Source: Tistrella mobilis | Lineage (GTDB): Bacteria; Pseudomonadota; Alphaproteobacteria; Tistrellales; Tistrellaceae | Assembly (NCBI RefSeq): GCF_039634785.1 | Contig: NZ_JBBIAB010000018.1 | Span: forward strand, 34,334 to 98,333 | DNA length: 64,000 bases | Direction of reading: 5' to 3' | Part shown: positions 8,139-17,887 of the stretch, in pieces | How the letters are laid out: every line of letters begins with the position of its first letter | Numbering within the stretch: position 1 is the first letter of the stretch | The notes under the pieces: generated by a model | The model's input: the letters and a program-made list of their open reading frames with translations, nothing else | Databases searched by the model: none | Told to the model about the DNA's origin: nothing | Program-made: the position numbers and the translations under genes

Positions 8139-8153
8139 GGTAATAAAATTACC
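8139..8153. promoter_or_regulatory. AT-rich 15-bp palindrome between MarR and leucine dehydrogenase genes
   Basis: GGTAATAAAATTACC is a perfect 6-bp inverted repeat around AAA, AT-rich in very GC-rich surroundings, about 195 bp upstream of the dehydrogenase start. Its 15-bp length matches Lrp/AsnC-type operators, but the sequence does not clearly fit the Lrp consensus. It is an operator or promoter candidate. Confidence 0.35.
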
Positions 8154-8180
8154 TGCCGTGACAGGGGGATTGGGGGGCGC

Positions 8181-8750
8181 TCAGCTCCCGCGATCGGCGA
8201 TCTCGTCCTCGACCGCCTCGGGGTCGGCGCCGCGTTCGGCGATGTCGCGATCCAGATTGGCGATCACCCGCACCAGCAGCTCGCGCAGGGCATCGATCTC
8301 GCAGCTGGCCAGGCCGTCGATGGCGGCAATATTGGTTTCGGCGGCACAGGGCAGCAATTCGTGGCGCAGCGCCCGGCCGCGATCGGTCAGATAGACCAGG
8401 CTGCGGCGGCGGTCATGCACGTCGCGCTCGCGGCGCACCAGGCCGCGGCGCTCCATCAGCCTGAGCGCCGTCACCGTCGTCGGCTCCATCATCCGGATGC
8501 GCCGGCTGAGGTCGCGCTGGGTGATCCCCTCTTCCTGCCACAGGATGCGCAGGAAGAACCACATGCCCATGGTGACTTCGGTATCCGCCACCCGCATCTG
8601 CATGGCACGCAGATAGGCCCGATGGGCGTCGCGCACCAGATAGCCGATGCTCTCGAACAGCGGGAAATCCGCGCCGGCCATGGCCTGCTCGTAGACTTCG
8701 GCGGCCGGTCGCACGCCATGACCGGGTCTTCGAGGATCCGACGACACCAT
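8181..8750 (-). CDS. MarR-family transcriptional regulator
   Basis: Protein of 189 aa, a little longer than typical MarR proteins because of about 25 extra N-terminal residues. The winged-helix region is clear: ITQRDLSRRIRMMEPTTVTALRLMERRGLVRRERDVHDRRRSLVYLTDRGR at about 75-125, with the wing DxHDRRR. By family it binds DNA as a dimer and releases it on binding a small aromatic or acyl ligand. It is transcribed toward the leucine dehydrogenase gene (236-bp gap) and has an inverted repeat at its own promoter (8763-8787). The likely targets are therefore its own gene and possibly the dehydrogenase/MaoC-Pta/ackA set. The start at 8750 has GGAAG about 6 nt upstream. Confidence 0.8.
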   Translation of the reverse strand: MVSSDPRRPGHGVRPAAEVYEQAMAGADFPLFESIGYLVRDAHRAYLRAMQMRVADTEVTMGMWFFLRILWQEEGITQRDLSRRIRMMEPTTVTALRLMERRGLVRRERDVHDRRRSLVYLTDRGRALRHELLPCAAETNIAAIDGLASCEIDALRELLVRVIANLDRDIAERGADPEAVEDEIADRGS

Positions 8751-8762
8751 CAGTTGCTTCCG

Positions 8763-8787
8763 ATCGTAAACAATGTCGCATTACGAT
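8763..8787. promoter_or_regulatory. Candidate MarR operator upstream of the marR-type gene
   Basis: ATCGTAA at 8763-8769 and TTACGAT at 8781-8787 form a perfect 7-bp inverted repeat with an 11-bp spacer. An inner AATG-TCG-CATT palindrome lies at 8772-8782. The element starts 13 bp upstream of the MarR start codon, a position suited to autorepression. MarR sites are typically palindromes of this size. Confidence 0.5.
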
Positions 8788-8860
8788 TGAAGCATACCAC
8801 GGCTATCGCCCCCGCCAAGGGGCTGGGCGCGTTCATTCTGCAGCCGGAGACCGGTCCCCG

Positions 8861-10267
8861 TCAGATCCGGCCCAGAACAGTCCACCATACGAGATCAAGC
8901 GGCCAGAGCAGCAGCATCGCCGCCAGCCCGAGCGCGATCATCGCCCGCGCCGCCGGGCCCTGGCCGATGCCCGACAGGCCAAGCGCCACGATCACCGGCG
9001 GCGACTGATAGGGCAGCAGGGCGGTGGAAAAGCCCAGCGCCTGGGTCATCAGCACCGTGTCGAGCGACAGCCCGGTCGCCTCCGCCAGCCGGGCGGCCAG
9101 CGGTGTCAGGATCGCAGGCGTGCCGTGCAGAGAGCCCAGCAGCCCGACCACGGTCGAGATCAGCCCCAGCTTGTAGACGTTGAGCGCATCGGCCCCGGGC
9201 TCGAAGCCGGCGAGATCGATCATCACCCCGCCCATGGCATCCCCCAGCCCCGCGGCCGAGATCACGGCCCCCAGCGACAGCATGGCGGCGATGAAGATCA
9301 GCGTGCCGACCGGCAGGCCGGTGCGGATGAAATCCGCCGGCACCAGGCGCAGGCCGGGGGTCAGGATCAGGGCCGCGGCCGAAAGCCCGACCCAGGCCGG
9401 CTTCAGCCCGTGCAGCCAGTCGGTCGCCCAAAGCGCCAGCGTTGCGCCCAGGATCAGCGCCAGCCGGCCCAGCGCCCGCGGATCGGCCGCCGCACCCGGC
9501 GCCATCGCGCCGGCCTCCCGCGGCGGCGGGGCGGGAAACAGCCGCACCAGCAGCACCACCAGCAGCACCGCCTTCAGGATGCCCAGCACCGGGAAATGCA
9601 GCGCCAGCCAGCCGCCATAGCTGAAATGATGGTCGTAGAGCGTTTCCGCCGCACCGGTCAGGATCATGTTCGGCACATTGGCCGGCAGAATGCCGAAGGG
9701 CGGAAAGAAGGTGCCCAGCGCCGCCGCCATCACCAGCCCGGTGCGGCCGGGATGGCCGGCGTCATAGCCCGCGCGCTCGGCCAGGGCCAGCGCGATCGGC
9801 ACCAGCAGCGCCACCCGCCCCACCGCGGCCGGCACCAGAAAGGCGAGCAGCACGCCCGCCGCCACCATGCCGGCGATCAGCGCCGCGTAAGACGTGCCGA
9901 ACACGCCCGCCGCCTGGCGGGCCAGACGGTCGGCCAGCCCCGCATGGCGCGCCGCCGCCCCGAAAACGAGGCCCGAGAGCACCAGCCAGAAGGCCCCGGA
10001 ATGGAAGCCCGAAAACACCGTGTCGGGTGGTGCCACCCCCAGGATGGCGGCCCCGGCGAAGAACAGGATCGCGGCATAGGCCTCGGGTGCTGCCGCGGTC
10101 GCCACCAGCACCAGCATGGCGAGGGCGAGCCCGCCCGCCTGCCAGGCGGGGGCCACATCCCCGAAAATCCAGGGGGCGATCACGGCAAGCAGAAGCCCTG
10201 CCGCCGAGACGATCGGCGGCAGGGCGGCTGATATCGGGCCCGGCATTCTGCGTGGAGCGGCGGACAC
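8861..10267 (-). CDS. SLC13/DASS-type anion permease
   Basis: Very hydrophobic protein of about 468 aa with around 11-12 predicted membrane segments, for example LLLAVIAPWIF, LALAMLVLVATA and FWLVLSGLVFGAA. Two re-entrant-type motifs, LPANVPNMILTG and GSLHGTPAILTPLA, sit at places expected in SLC13/DASS carboxylate transporters. Such permeases import di- or tricarboxylates or other organic anions with Na+. It begins 6 bp after the hmgL stop, so it is probably co-transcribed with the leucine cluster, and a role in moving an organic acid linked to that pathway is plausible. The start is a GTG at 10267 with GAGGCGG upstream; an ATG at 10246 is the alternative. The substrate is unknown. Confidence 0.75.
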   Translation of the reverse strand: MSAAPRRMPGPISAALPPIVSAAGLLLAVIAPWIFGDVAPAWQAGGLALAMLVLVATAAAPEAYAAILFFAGAAILGVAPPDTVFSGFHSGAFWLVLSGLVFGAAARHAGLADRLARQAAGVFGTSYAALIAGMVAAGVLLAFLVPAAVGRVALLVPIALALAERAGYDAGHPGRTGLVMAAALGTFFPPFGILPANVPNMILTGAAETLYDHHFSYGGWLALHFPVLGILKAVLLVVLLVRLFPAPPPREAGAMAPGAAADPRALGRLALILGATLALWATDWLHGLKPAWVGLSAAALILTPGLRLVPADFIRTGLPVGTLIFIAAMLSLGAVISAAGLGDAMGGVMIDLAGFEPGADALNVYKLGLISTVVGLLGSLHGTPAILTPLAARLAEATGLSLDTVLMTQALGFSTALLPYQSPPVIVALGLSGIGQGPAARAMIALGLAAMLLLWPLDLVWWTVLGRI

Positions 10268-10273
10268 GGCCGG

Positions 10274-11185
10274 TCAGGCCGCCTCGCATTTCGCGCGCAG
10301 GGCGCGCGACACCCGCCCTGCCGGCGGCCGGCCCAGCTGGTCCGAGATGAACCAGCCGGCCTGCAGCACCGCATCGAAATCGATGCCGGTACGGATGCCC
10401 ATGCCGTTCAGCATATAGAGCACGTCCTCGGTCGCGACATTGCCGGTCGCCCCCTTGGCATAGGGGCAGCCGCCGAGACCCGCGACCGAGGCATCGACCA
10501 CGGCGATGCCTTCTTCCAGCGCCGCCAGGATATTGGCCAGGGCCTGGCCATAGGTGTCGTGGAAGTGCACCGCCAGCCGGTCGCGCGGCACCACGGCCGA
10601 AACGGTGTCGATCAGCGTCTTCACCTTGCCGGCGGTGCCGGTGCCGATCGTGTCGCCCAGCGAGACCTCGTAGCAGCCCATCTCGTAGAGCGCCTTCGAC
10701 ACCTCGGCCACCTTCGCCGGGTCGATCTCGCCCTCATAGGGGCAGCCGAGCACGCAGGACACATAGCCGCGCACCTGGGCGCCGGCCTCGCGCGCCCGCT
10801 CCACCACCGGGCGGAAGCGCTCAAGGCTTTCGGCGATGGTGCAGTTGATGTTGCGCTTGCTGAAGGCTTCCGATGCGGCGCCGAACACCGCGACCTCGTC
10901 GGCCCCCACCTCCAATGCGGACTCGAGCCCCTTCAGATTGGGGGTCAGCACGGGGTAGCGGGTGCCCGGGCGCCGGGTCAGGCCGCGCATCACCTCGGCA
11001 TGATCGGCCATCTGCGGCACCCATTTCGGGCTGACGAAGGCGGTCGCCTCCACCGCGGGCAGGCCGGCCGCGGCCAGACGCTCGATCAGCTCGATCTTCA
11101 CGGCCGTGGGCACGACCTCCTTCTCGTTCTGCAGGCCGTCGCGTGCGCCGACCTCGACGATCCGGACCTCGGAAGGCAGGGCCAT
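10274..11185 (-). CDS. hmgL: Hydroxymethylglutaryl-CoA lyase
   Basis: Protein of 303 aa, TIM-barrel HMGL-like family. It cleaves 3-hydroxy-3-methylglutaryl-CoA to acetoacetate and acetyl-CoA, the last step of leucine degradation. VEVGARDGLQNE near the N-terminus, HFHDTYGQALAN (metal-binding His residues) and SVAGLGGCPYAKGATGNVATED (with the active Cys) are the family signatures. The start at 11185 has GGAGGA at good spacing; an earlier in-frame codon at 11215 would overlap mccA. It lies 26 bp after mccA and 6 bp before the permease gene. Confidence 0.95.
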   Translation of the reverse strand: MALPSEVRIVEVGARDGLQNEKEVVPTAVKIELIERLAAAGLPAVEATAFVSPKWVPQMADHAEVMRGLTRRPGTRYPVLTPNLKGLESALEVGADEVAVFGAASEAFSKRNINCTIAESLERFRPVVERAREAGAQVRGYVSCVLGCPYEGEIDPAKVAEVSKALYEMGCYEVSLGDTIGTGTAGKVKTLIDTVSAVVPRDRLAVHFHDTYGQALANILAALEEGIAVVDASVAGLGGCPYAKGATGNVATEDVLYMLNGMGIRTGIDFDAVLQAGWFISDQLGRPPAGRVSRALRAKCEAA

Positions 11186-11211
11186 GATCTCGTCCTCCGT
11201 CTGGAATTGCC

Positions 11212-13233
11212 TCACGCCTTGGCCTCGGCGGGGGCGAAGGCGATCAGCTCCGCCCCGTCCTCGACCAGGTCGCCCGCGGCATAATGGACCGCCTCGACCG
11301 TTCCGTCGACCGGGGCGGCGATGGTGTGTTCCATCTTCATCGCCTCCAGCACGATCAGCGGCGTGCCCTTGGTGACCGCGGCACCCGCCTCGGTCAGCAC
11401 CTGCACCACCTTGCCCGGCATCGGCGCCACCAGCCGGCCGCCGCCCGCGCCCTCGTCACCCGTGAAGGCGAAGGGATCGAAGCGGTCGATCGCGGCATGC
11501 TCCCCCGCCGCCCAGACATGCACCCGGGCCCCGACCTCGGCGACCCGGGCGGTGAAGCGATGGCCGTCCAGATCGACGATCATCCGGCCGTCGGCCTCGA
11601 TCGTGGCGCGGACCGGCCGTTCCGGCCCCTCGCCCACCGACACGCCATAGCCGGCGGCATGGAAATGCACCCGCACGGCGATTTCGCGTTCGCCGTCGCG
11701 GAAATGGTCGTCGACATGGCTGACCGCGTTCATCCGCCAGCCATCGGCGATCGCCCAGGGGCTGTGCGGATCGCTGGATGCCGCCGCCCGTTCCGCCGTC
11801 GCGCCGGCCAGCACCAGCAGCCGGTGGAGCGCCGCCGTCGCCAGCACCCGGTCCGAGACCGGCACCGGCCCGGGCAGCAGATCGGCGCGGTGCCGCTCGA
11901 TGAAGCGGGTGTCGAGTTCCGCGGCGGCGAAGGCCGGATGGGCCGCCACCCGGCGCAGGAAGGCGAGATTGGTCTTCAGGCCCGCCACCTCGTAATCGGC
12001 CAGCGCCGCCTGCAGCCGCCGGATCGCCTCGTCCCGGTCGGCGCCGTGCACGATCAGCTTGGCGATCATCGGGTCGTAATGGATCGACACCTCGTCGCCG
12101 GCACGGACACCGCTGTCGACCCGGACCCCCGGCCCCATGGGCGGCACCAGATGGGCCAGCCGGCCGGTCGCCGGCAGGAAGTCGCCGTCGGGATCCTCGG
12201 CATAGAGCCGGACCTCGATCGCATGGCCATTGATGGTCAGCTCGTCCTGGGCCAGCGGCAGCGGCCGGCCATCGGCCACCTGCAGCTGCCAGTCGACGAG
12301 ATCCTGGCCGGTGATCGCCTCGGTCACCGGATGCTCGACCTGCAGGCGGGTGTTCATCTCCATGAAATAGAAGGCGCCCTTGCCCTCGGGCGAGGCGTCG
12401 ACGATGAACTCCACCGTGCCGGCACCGACATAGCCGATCGCCTGGGCCGCCTTCACCGCCGCCTCGCCCATGGCGCGGCGGGTCGCCTCGTCCATGCCCG
12501 GCGCCGGGGCCTCTTCCACCACCTTCTGATGGCGGCGCTGGATCGAACAGTCGCGCTCGAACAGATAGACCGCCTGGCCGCTCTGATCGGCGAAGACCTG
12601 GATTTCGATATGACGCGGCGTCACCAGATATTTTTCGATCAGCACCCGGTCGTCGCCGAAGCTCGCCGCCGCCTCGCGCTTGGCACCGGCCAGGGCCGCG
12701 GGGAATTCCGCCTCGGAATGCACCGCGCGCATGCCCTTGCCGCCGCCGCCGGCGGTGGCCTTGATCAGCACCGGCCAGCCGATCCGGCGGGCTTCCGACA
12801 GCAGCAGCTCCGGATCCTGATCCTCGCCGTGATAGCCGGGCACCAGCGGCACGCCGGCCTTTTCCATGATCCGCTTGGCGGCGCTCTTCGATCCCATCGC
12901 CCGGATGGCATCGGCGGGCGGGCCGATGAACACCACGCCGGCCGCGGCGCAGGCCTCGGCGAAGGCGTCGTTTTCGGACAGGAAGCCATAACCCGGGTGG
13001 ATCGCCTGGGCGCCGGTGTCGCGGGCCGCCTTCAGGATCAGATCCGCCTTCAGGTAGCTGTCGCGCGCCGGCGCGGGCCCCAGCAGCACCGCCTCGTCGG
13101 CCATTTCGACATGGGCGGCGTTGCGGTCGGCCTCGGAACAGACCGCCACCGTGGCGATGCCGAGCCGGCGGCAGGTGCGGATCACGCGGCAGGCGATCTC
13201 ACCGCGGTTGGCGATCAGGACTTTGCCGAACAT
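11212..13233 (-). CDS. mccA: Methylcrotonyl-CoA carboxylase, biotin-carrying alpha subunit
   Basis: Protein of 673 aa. It has a biotin carboxylase domain (about 1-450: MFGKVLIANRGEIACRVIRT, GGGGKGMRAVHSE, EMNTRLQVEHPVTE), a middle BT-type domain, and a C-terminal biotinyl domain with LEAMKMEHT, in which K633 would carry biotin. It uses ATP and bicarbonate to carboxylate biotin for transfer to 3-methylcrotonyl-CoA by the beta subunit (14146-15753). Context, between the methylglutaconyl-CoA hydratase-type and HMG-CoA lyase genes, decides methylcrotonyl over propionyl specificity. The second biotin carboxylase of the window (39482-41464) sits with pccB. Confidence 0.93.
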   Translation of the reverse strand: MFGKVLIANRGEIACRVIRTCRRLGIATVAVCSEADRNAAHVEMADEAVLLGPAPARDSYLKADLILKAARDTGAQAIHPGYGFLSENDAFAEACAAAGVVFIGPPADAIRAMGSKSAAKRIMEKAGVPLVPGYHGEDQDPELLLSEARRIGWPVLIKATAGGGGKGMRAVHSEAEFPAALAGAKREAAASFGDDRVLIEKYLVTPRHIEIQVFADQSGQAVYLFERDCSIQRRHQKVVEEAPAPGMDEATRRAMGEAAVKAAQAIGYVGAGTVEFIVDASPEGKGAFYFMEMNTRLQVEHPVTEAITGQDLVDWQLQVADGRPLPLAQDELTINGHAIEVRLYAEDPDGDFLPATGRLAHLVPPMGPGVRVDSGVRAGDEVSIHYDPMIAKLIVHGADRDEAIRRLQAALADYEVAGLKTNLAFLRRVAAHPAFAAAELDTRFIERHRADLLPGPVPVSDRVLATAALHRLLVLAGATAERAAASSDPHSPWAIADGWRMNAVSHVDDHFRDGEREIAVRVHFHAAGYGVSVGEGPERPVRATIEADGRMIVDLDGHRFTARVAEVGARVHVWAAGEHAAIDRFDPFAFTGDEGAGGGRLVAPMPGKVVQVLTEAGAAVTKGTPLIVLEAMKMEHTIAAPVDGTVEAVHYAAGDLVEDGAELIAFAPAEAKA

Positions 13234-13296
13234 GCGTGTCGGTCCCCGGTTCTGAAGTCTTGGCGTGAATGACGGAAGCGGCGGGTGTGTCGGGCG

Positions 13297-14094
13297 TCAG
13301 CCGCGCCAGGACGGCGTGCGCTTCTCAAGGAAGGCGGTCAGCCCCTCGCGCCCCTCGTCCGAGGCGCGGCGGTCGGCGATGCGGGCGGCGGTATCGGCCA
13401 CCAGCGCGTCGTCGATCGGCCGGCCGGCAACCGCAAAGGCGAGATCCTTGGCGGCGGCCATGGCCTCGGGGCCGTTGGCGAGCATCAGCTGCACCAGCCG
13501 CTCGCCGGCCGCCTCCAGTTCCTCGGCGGCCACCACCTCGTGGATCAGCCCGATCTCGCGCGCCCGGTCGGCATCGATCGCCTCGGCGGTCACGAACAGC
13601 CGCCGGGCCCAGCGCAGGCCGATCGCGTTGATCACATAGGGGCTGATCACCGCCGGGATGATGCCGAGCTTGACCTCGGTCAGCGCGAATTTGGCCCTGG
13701 GCGTCGCGATCACGATGTCGCAGGCCGCAACCAGCCCCACGCCCCCGCCATAGGCCGCGCCCTGAACCAGGGCGACGGTCGGCTTGGACAGGTCGTTGAG
13801 CGCGCGGACCATCGCCCCCAGCTGGCCGGCATCGGCAAGGTTCTCCTCGCGGCCATAGCCGGCCATGCGCCGCATCCAGTTCAGGTCGGCACCGGCCGAG
13901 AAGCTCTTGCCCTCGGCGGCCAGCACCACCACCCGCACCGCGGGATCGGCATCCAGCGCCCGGAAGATCCGGGTCAGTTCCGCGATCAGCTTGTCGTCGA
14001 AGGCGTTGTGGATCTCGGGCCGCGCCATGGTGACGCGTGCGACACCCCGGTCATCGGTCGAGACGACCACGGCAACGGGAGAGGTATCGGTCAT
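13297..14094 (-). CDS. liuC: Enoyl-CoA hydratase family, probable methylglutaconyl-CoA hydratase
   Basis: Crotonase-fold protein of 265 aa. The oxyanion-hole segments SAGADLNWMRRM at about 66-77 and GAAYGGGVGLVAACDIVIA at about 113-131 are visible, as is the catalytic-Glu region FALTEVKLGIIPAVISPY. By position between mccB and mccA it should hydrate 3-methylglutaconyl-CoA to 3-hydroxy-3-methylglutaryl-CoA, the substrate of the lyase two genes on. Sequence alone would allow other crotonase activities. It is 51 bp from mccB and 63 bp from mccA, as in an operon. Confidence 0.85.
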   Translation of the reverse strand: MTDTSPVAVVVSTDDRGVARVTMARPEIHNAFDDKLIAELTRIFRALDADPAVRVVVLAAEGKSFSAGADLNWMRRMAGYGREENLADAGQLGAMVRALNDLSKPTVALVQGAAYGGGVGLVAACDIVIATPRAKFALTEVKLGIIPAVISPYVINAIGLRWARRLFVTAEAIDADRAREIGLIHEVVAAEELEAAGERLVQLMLANGPEAMAAAKDLAFAVAGRPIDDALVADTAARIADRRASDEGREGLTAFLEKRTPSWRG

Positions 14095-14145
14095 CGTCCG
14101 GGCATCCTCGATTGGCTGTGTGGCAGGGACGGAGGCGGGCGTCCG

Positions 14146-15753
<1,608 letters not shown>

Positions 15754-15778
15754 GGCAGGCAGGTTCCCGGACGTCTAG

Positions 15779-15846
15779 GACTGAGGACGGAGACGGACTG
15801 AAGACAGGGTCCGACTGAAGACGGAGCCAGACTGAAGACGGGGTCA
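15779..15846. repeat. 17-bp tandem repeat, four copies
   Basis: Four adjacent 17-bp units start at 15779, 15796, 15813 and 15830. The second, third and fourth begin GACTGAAGAC and the first GACTGAGGAC. The remaining seven bases vary (GGAGACG, AGGGTCC, GGAGCCA, GGGGTCA). The array fills most of the 128-bp gap between the isomerase-like stop (15882) and the mccB start (15753). Seventeen is not a multiple of three, and no reading frame is kept. Confidence 0.85.
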
Positions 15847-15881
15847 GGCAGCCGTGGCCGGATGGCGGTGGTCGGGCATGC

Positions 15882-16484
15882 TCACCAGCCGCCGGTTTCC
15901 AGCCAGCGATCCACCTGCGGCAGACGGTCGGCCCCGAAGAAGGGCTCGCCATCGACCAGGAAGAAGGGGCTGCCGAAAACCCCGCGCGCCACCGCGGCAT
16001 CGCCGGCGGCACGGAGCTTCGCCTTGATCTCGTCGGAGCCGAGGGCGGCTAGGCAGGCCTCGCGGTCGAACCCGGCCTCGGCGGCGGTATCGGCAACGGC
16101 TTCCGGCGTCACCGGGCCGGTATCGGTCACGAAGACCTTGTCGTAGATCTTCAGCGCCAGACGCTTCGCGCCCTCCTGATCGATCGCATCGGCCCAATAG
16201 AAGGCGCGCGAGGCGGCGACCGGATTGAACGGGAAGGTCGACGGCATGTTGAGCGGCAGCCCGGCCAGCCTGGCGGAGCGCATGAAATCGCGCCGGGCAT
16301 AGGGACCCTTCAGCGGATCCTCGATCGCGGCGCGGGTGCCGGTCAGCTTGAACACCGCGCCCACCAGGAAGGGGTGCCAGCGCACCGCCCGGCCGTGGCG
16401 GCCGGCCACGTCCTCGATCCGGTGGGCGGCGATATAGCCATAGGGCGAGGTGAAGTCGAAATAGAAGTCGATCGGCTCGGCCAT
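15882..16484 (-). CDS. 2-hydroxychromene-2-carboxylate isomerase-like DsbA-family protein
   Basis: Protein of 200 aa of the GST-kappa/NahD type (thioredoxin fold). DFYFDFTSPYGYIAAHRI at the N-terminus has Ser where thioredoxins have their first Cys, and VFGSPFFLVDGEPFFGADRL lies near the C-terminus. By family it is a glutathione-dependent isomerase or transferase. The start at 16484 begins MAEPIDFYF; the longer frame to 16586 looks non-coding. It is embedded in the leucine cluster between the acyl-CoA dehydrogenase and mccB, where no known leucine step needs it, so its substrate here is open. Confidence 0.8.
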   Translation of the reverse strand: MAEPIDFYFDFTSPYGYIAAHRIEDVAGRHGRAVRWHPFLVGAVFKLTGTRAAIEDPLKGPYARRDFMRSARLAGLPLNMPSTFPFNPVAASRAFYWADAIDQEGAKRLALKIYDKVFVTDTGPVTPEAVADTAAEAGFDREACLAALGSDEIKAKLRAAGDAAVARGVFGSPFFLVDGEPFFGADRLPQVDRWLETGGW

Positions 16485-16563
16485 GGTCGGGGCGTCTCCT
16501 CCGCACCGGTGGCGCCGGGTCTTGTGCGGCCCGGTCGCCCCCTCGTTTCGATCAGTCCGGCAC

Positions 16564-17697
16564 TCAGGCGGCGAGCGCGCGGGCAATCACCAGCCGCTGA
16601 ATGTCGCTGGTGCCCTCGTAAATCTGGCAGACGCGGACATCACGGTAAATCCGCTCCACCGGATACTCGGCCAGATAGCCATAGCCGCCCAGCGTCTGGA
16701 TCGCCGACGAGCACACCCGCTCCGCCATCTCTGACGCGAAGAGCTTGGCCATCGAGGCCTCCTTCAGGCAGGGCAGGCCGGCATCGCGCATCTGGGCCGC
16801 GCGCACCACCATCAGCCGCGCCGCTTCCACCTGGGTCGCCATGTCGGCCAGGCGGAACGACACCGCCTGATGCTCGAAGATCTTCACGCCGAAGCTCTCG
16901 CGCTCCTGGGCGTACTGCACCGCATAGTCCAGCGCCGCCCGCGCCATGCCGACCGACTGGGACGCGATGCCGATGCGGCCGCCTTCCAGGTTCGACAGCG
17001 CGATTCTGTACCCCTCGCCCGGCTTGCCGAGCATCAGATCGGGGGTGAGCTTAAGATCCTCGAAGATGATCTGGCAGGTGTCGGAGGCGTGCTGGCCCAG
17101 CTTTTCCTCCACCCGTCCGACCTTATAGCCGGGGGTGTCGGTCGGCACGATGAAGGCCGAGATGCCCTTCTTGCCCGCCGCCGGGTCGGTCACCGCAAAC
17201 ACGATGGCGACATCGGCATTGGCGCCCGAGGTGATGAACTGCTTGGTGCCGTTCAGCGACCAGACGCCGTTTTCGAACACCGCCCGGGTCTTGAGCGCGC
17301 TTGCATCCGATCCGGCCTGGGGCTCGGTCAGGCAGAAGGCGCCGATCTTGCGCCCCTGGGCCATATCGGGCAGGAAGCGGCGCTTCTGCTCGTCGGTGCC
17401 GAATTTCAGGATCGGCATGCAGCCGACCGAGGTATGCACGCTCATGATGGTCGAGGTGGCGCCGTCACCGGCGGCGATCTCTTCGATCGCCAGCGCATAG
17501 GACACGTTGTCGGCGCCGGCCCCGCCCCATTCCTCGGGCACGATCATGCCGAGCAGGCCAAGTTCGCCCATCTTGGCCAGCGCCTCGCGCGGGAAGGCGT
17601 GTTCGCGGCTCCACTCGGCGGCATGGGGGAGCAATTCGCTCTGGGCGAAGTCCCGCGCCATGTCGCGGATCATCTTCTGCTCTTCGGTGAGGATCAT
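16564..17697 (-). CDS. Acyl-CoA dehydrogenase, short/branched-chain type
   Basis: Protein of 377 aa with the flavin and substrate motifs [13 protein letters not shown] and [14 protein letters not shown], and the C-terminal [17 protein letters not shown]361 in YEGTSD is the catalytic base at the place used by SCAD/MCAD-type enzymes, which separates it from the isovaleryl-CoA dehydrogenase at 19177. It oxidises a short or methyl-branched acyl-CoA to the enoyl-CoA and passes electrons to ETF. GGAG stands 8 nt before the start at 17697. It may serve isobutyryl- or 2-methylbutyryl-CoA from valine or isoleucine, or butyryl-CoA. Confidence 0.88.
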   Translation of the reverse strand: MILTEEQKMIRDMARDFAQSELLPHAAEWSREHAFPREALAKMGELGLLGMIVPEEWGGAGADNVSYALAIEEIAAGDGATSTIMSVHTSVGCMPILKFGTDEQKRRFLPDMAQGRKIGAFCLTEPQAGSDASALKTRAVFENGVWSLNGTKQFITSGANADVAIVFAVTDPAAGKKGISAFIVPTDTPGYKVGRVEEKLGQHASDTCQIIFEDLKLTPDLMLGKPGEGYRIALSNLEGGRIGIASQSVGMARAALDYAVQYAQERESFGVKIFEHQAVSFRLADMATQVEAARLMVVRAAQMRDAGLPCLKEASMAKLFASEMAERVCSSAIQTLGGYGYLAEYPVERIYRDVRVCQIYEGTSDIQRLVIARALAA

Positions 17698-17845
17698 CGA
17701 AAGCGCTCCGGCAGATGGTCTCGTCGGGCTTGACCGCCGCCACCGGCCAGTGGGGACCGGGGGTCGGGCCGCATCGGACGGCGGCGGCGGGGCCGGCGGC
17801 GACAGGCTGGAGAGGGGGTGGGGATGCCTGTCGCCGCGATCGGAT

Positions 17846-17874
17846 CCGGCCGGCCGCATCCCTGCGGCGGCCGG
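17846..17874 (-). terminator. GC-rich hairpin after the thiolase gene
   Basis: CCGGCC plus GCCGCA pairs with TGCGGC plus GGCCGG around a TCCC/GGGA loop, with one bulged base. It begins about 14 nt past the thiolase stop on the minus strand, inside a 190-bp gap that is the largest in the leucine cluster. No T-run follows, so it may reduce rather than stop read-through, or stabilise the upstream message. Confidence 0.35.
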
Positions 17875-17887
17875 GCATGGCGTCTGG

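Noticed and set aside
15779..15846. CRISPR array
   Set aside because: The units are directly adjacent without unique spacers and are only 17 bp; it is a tandem repeat.
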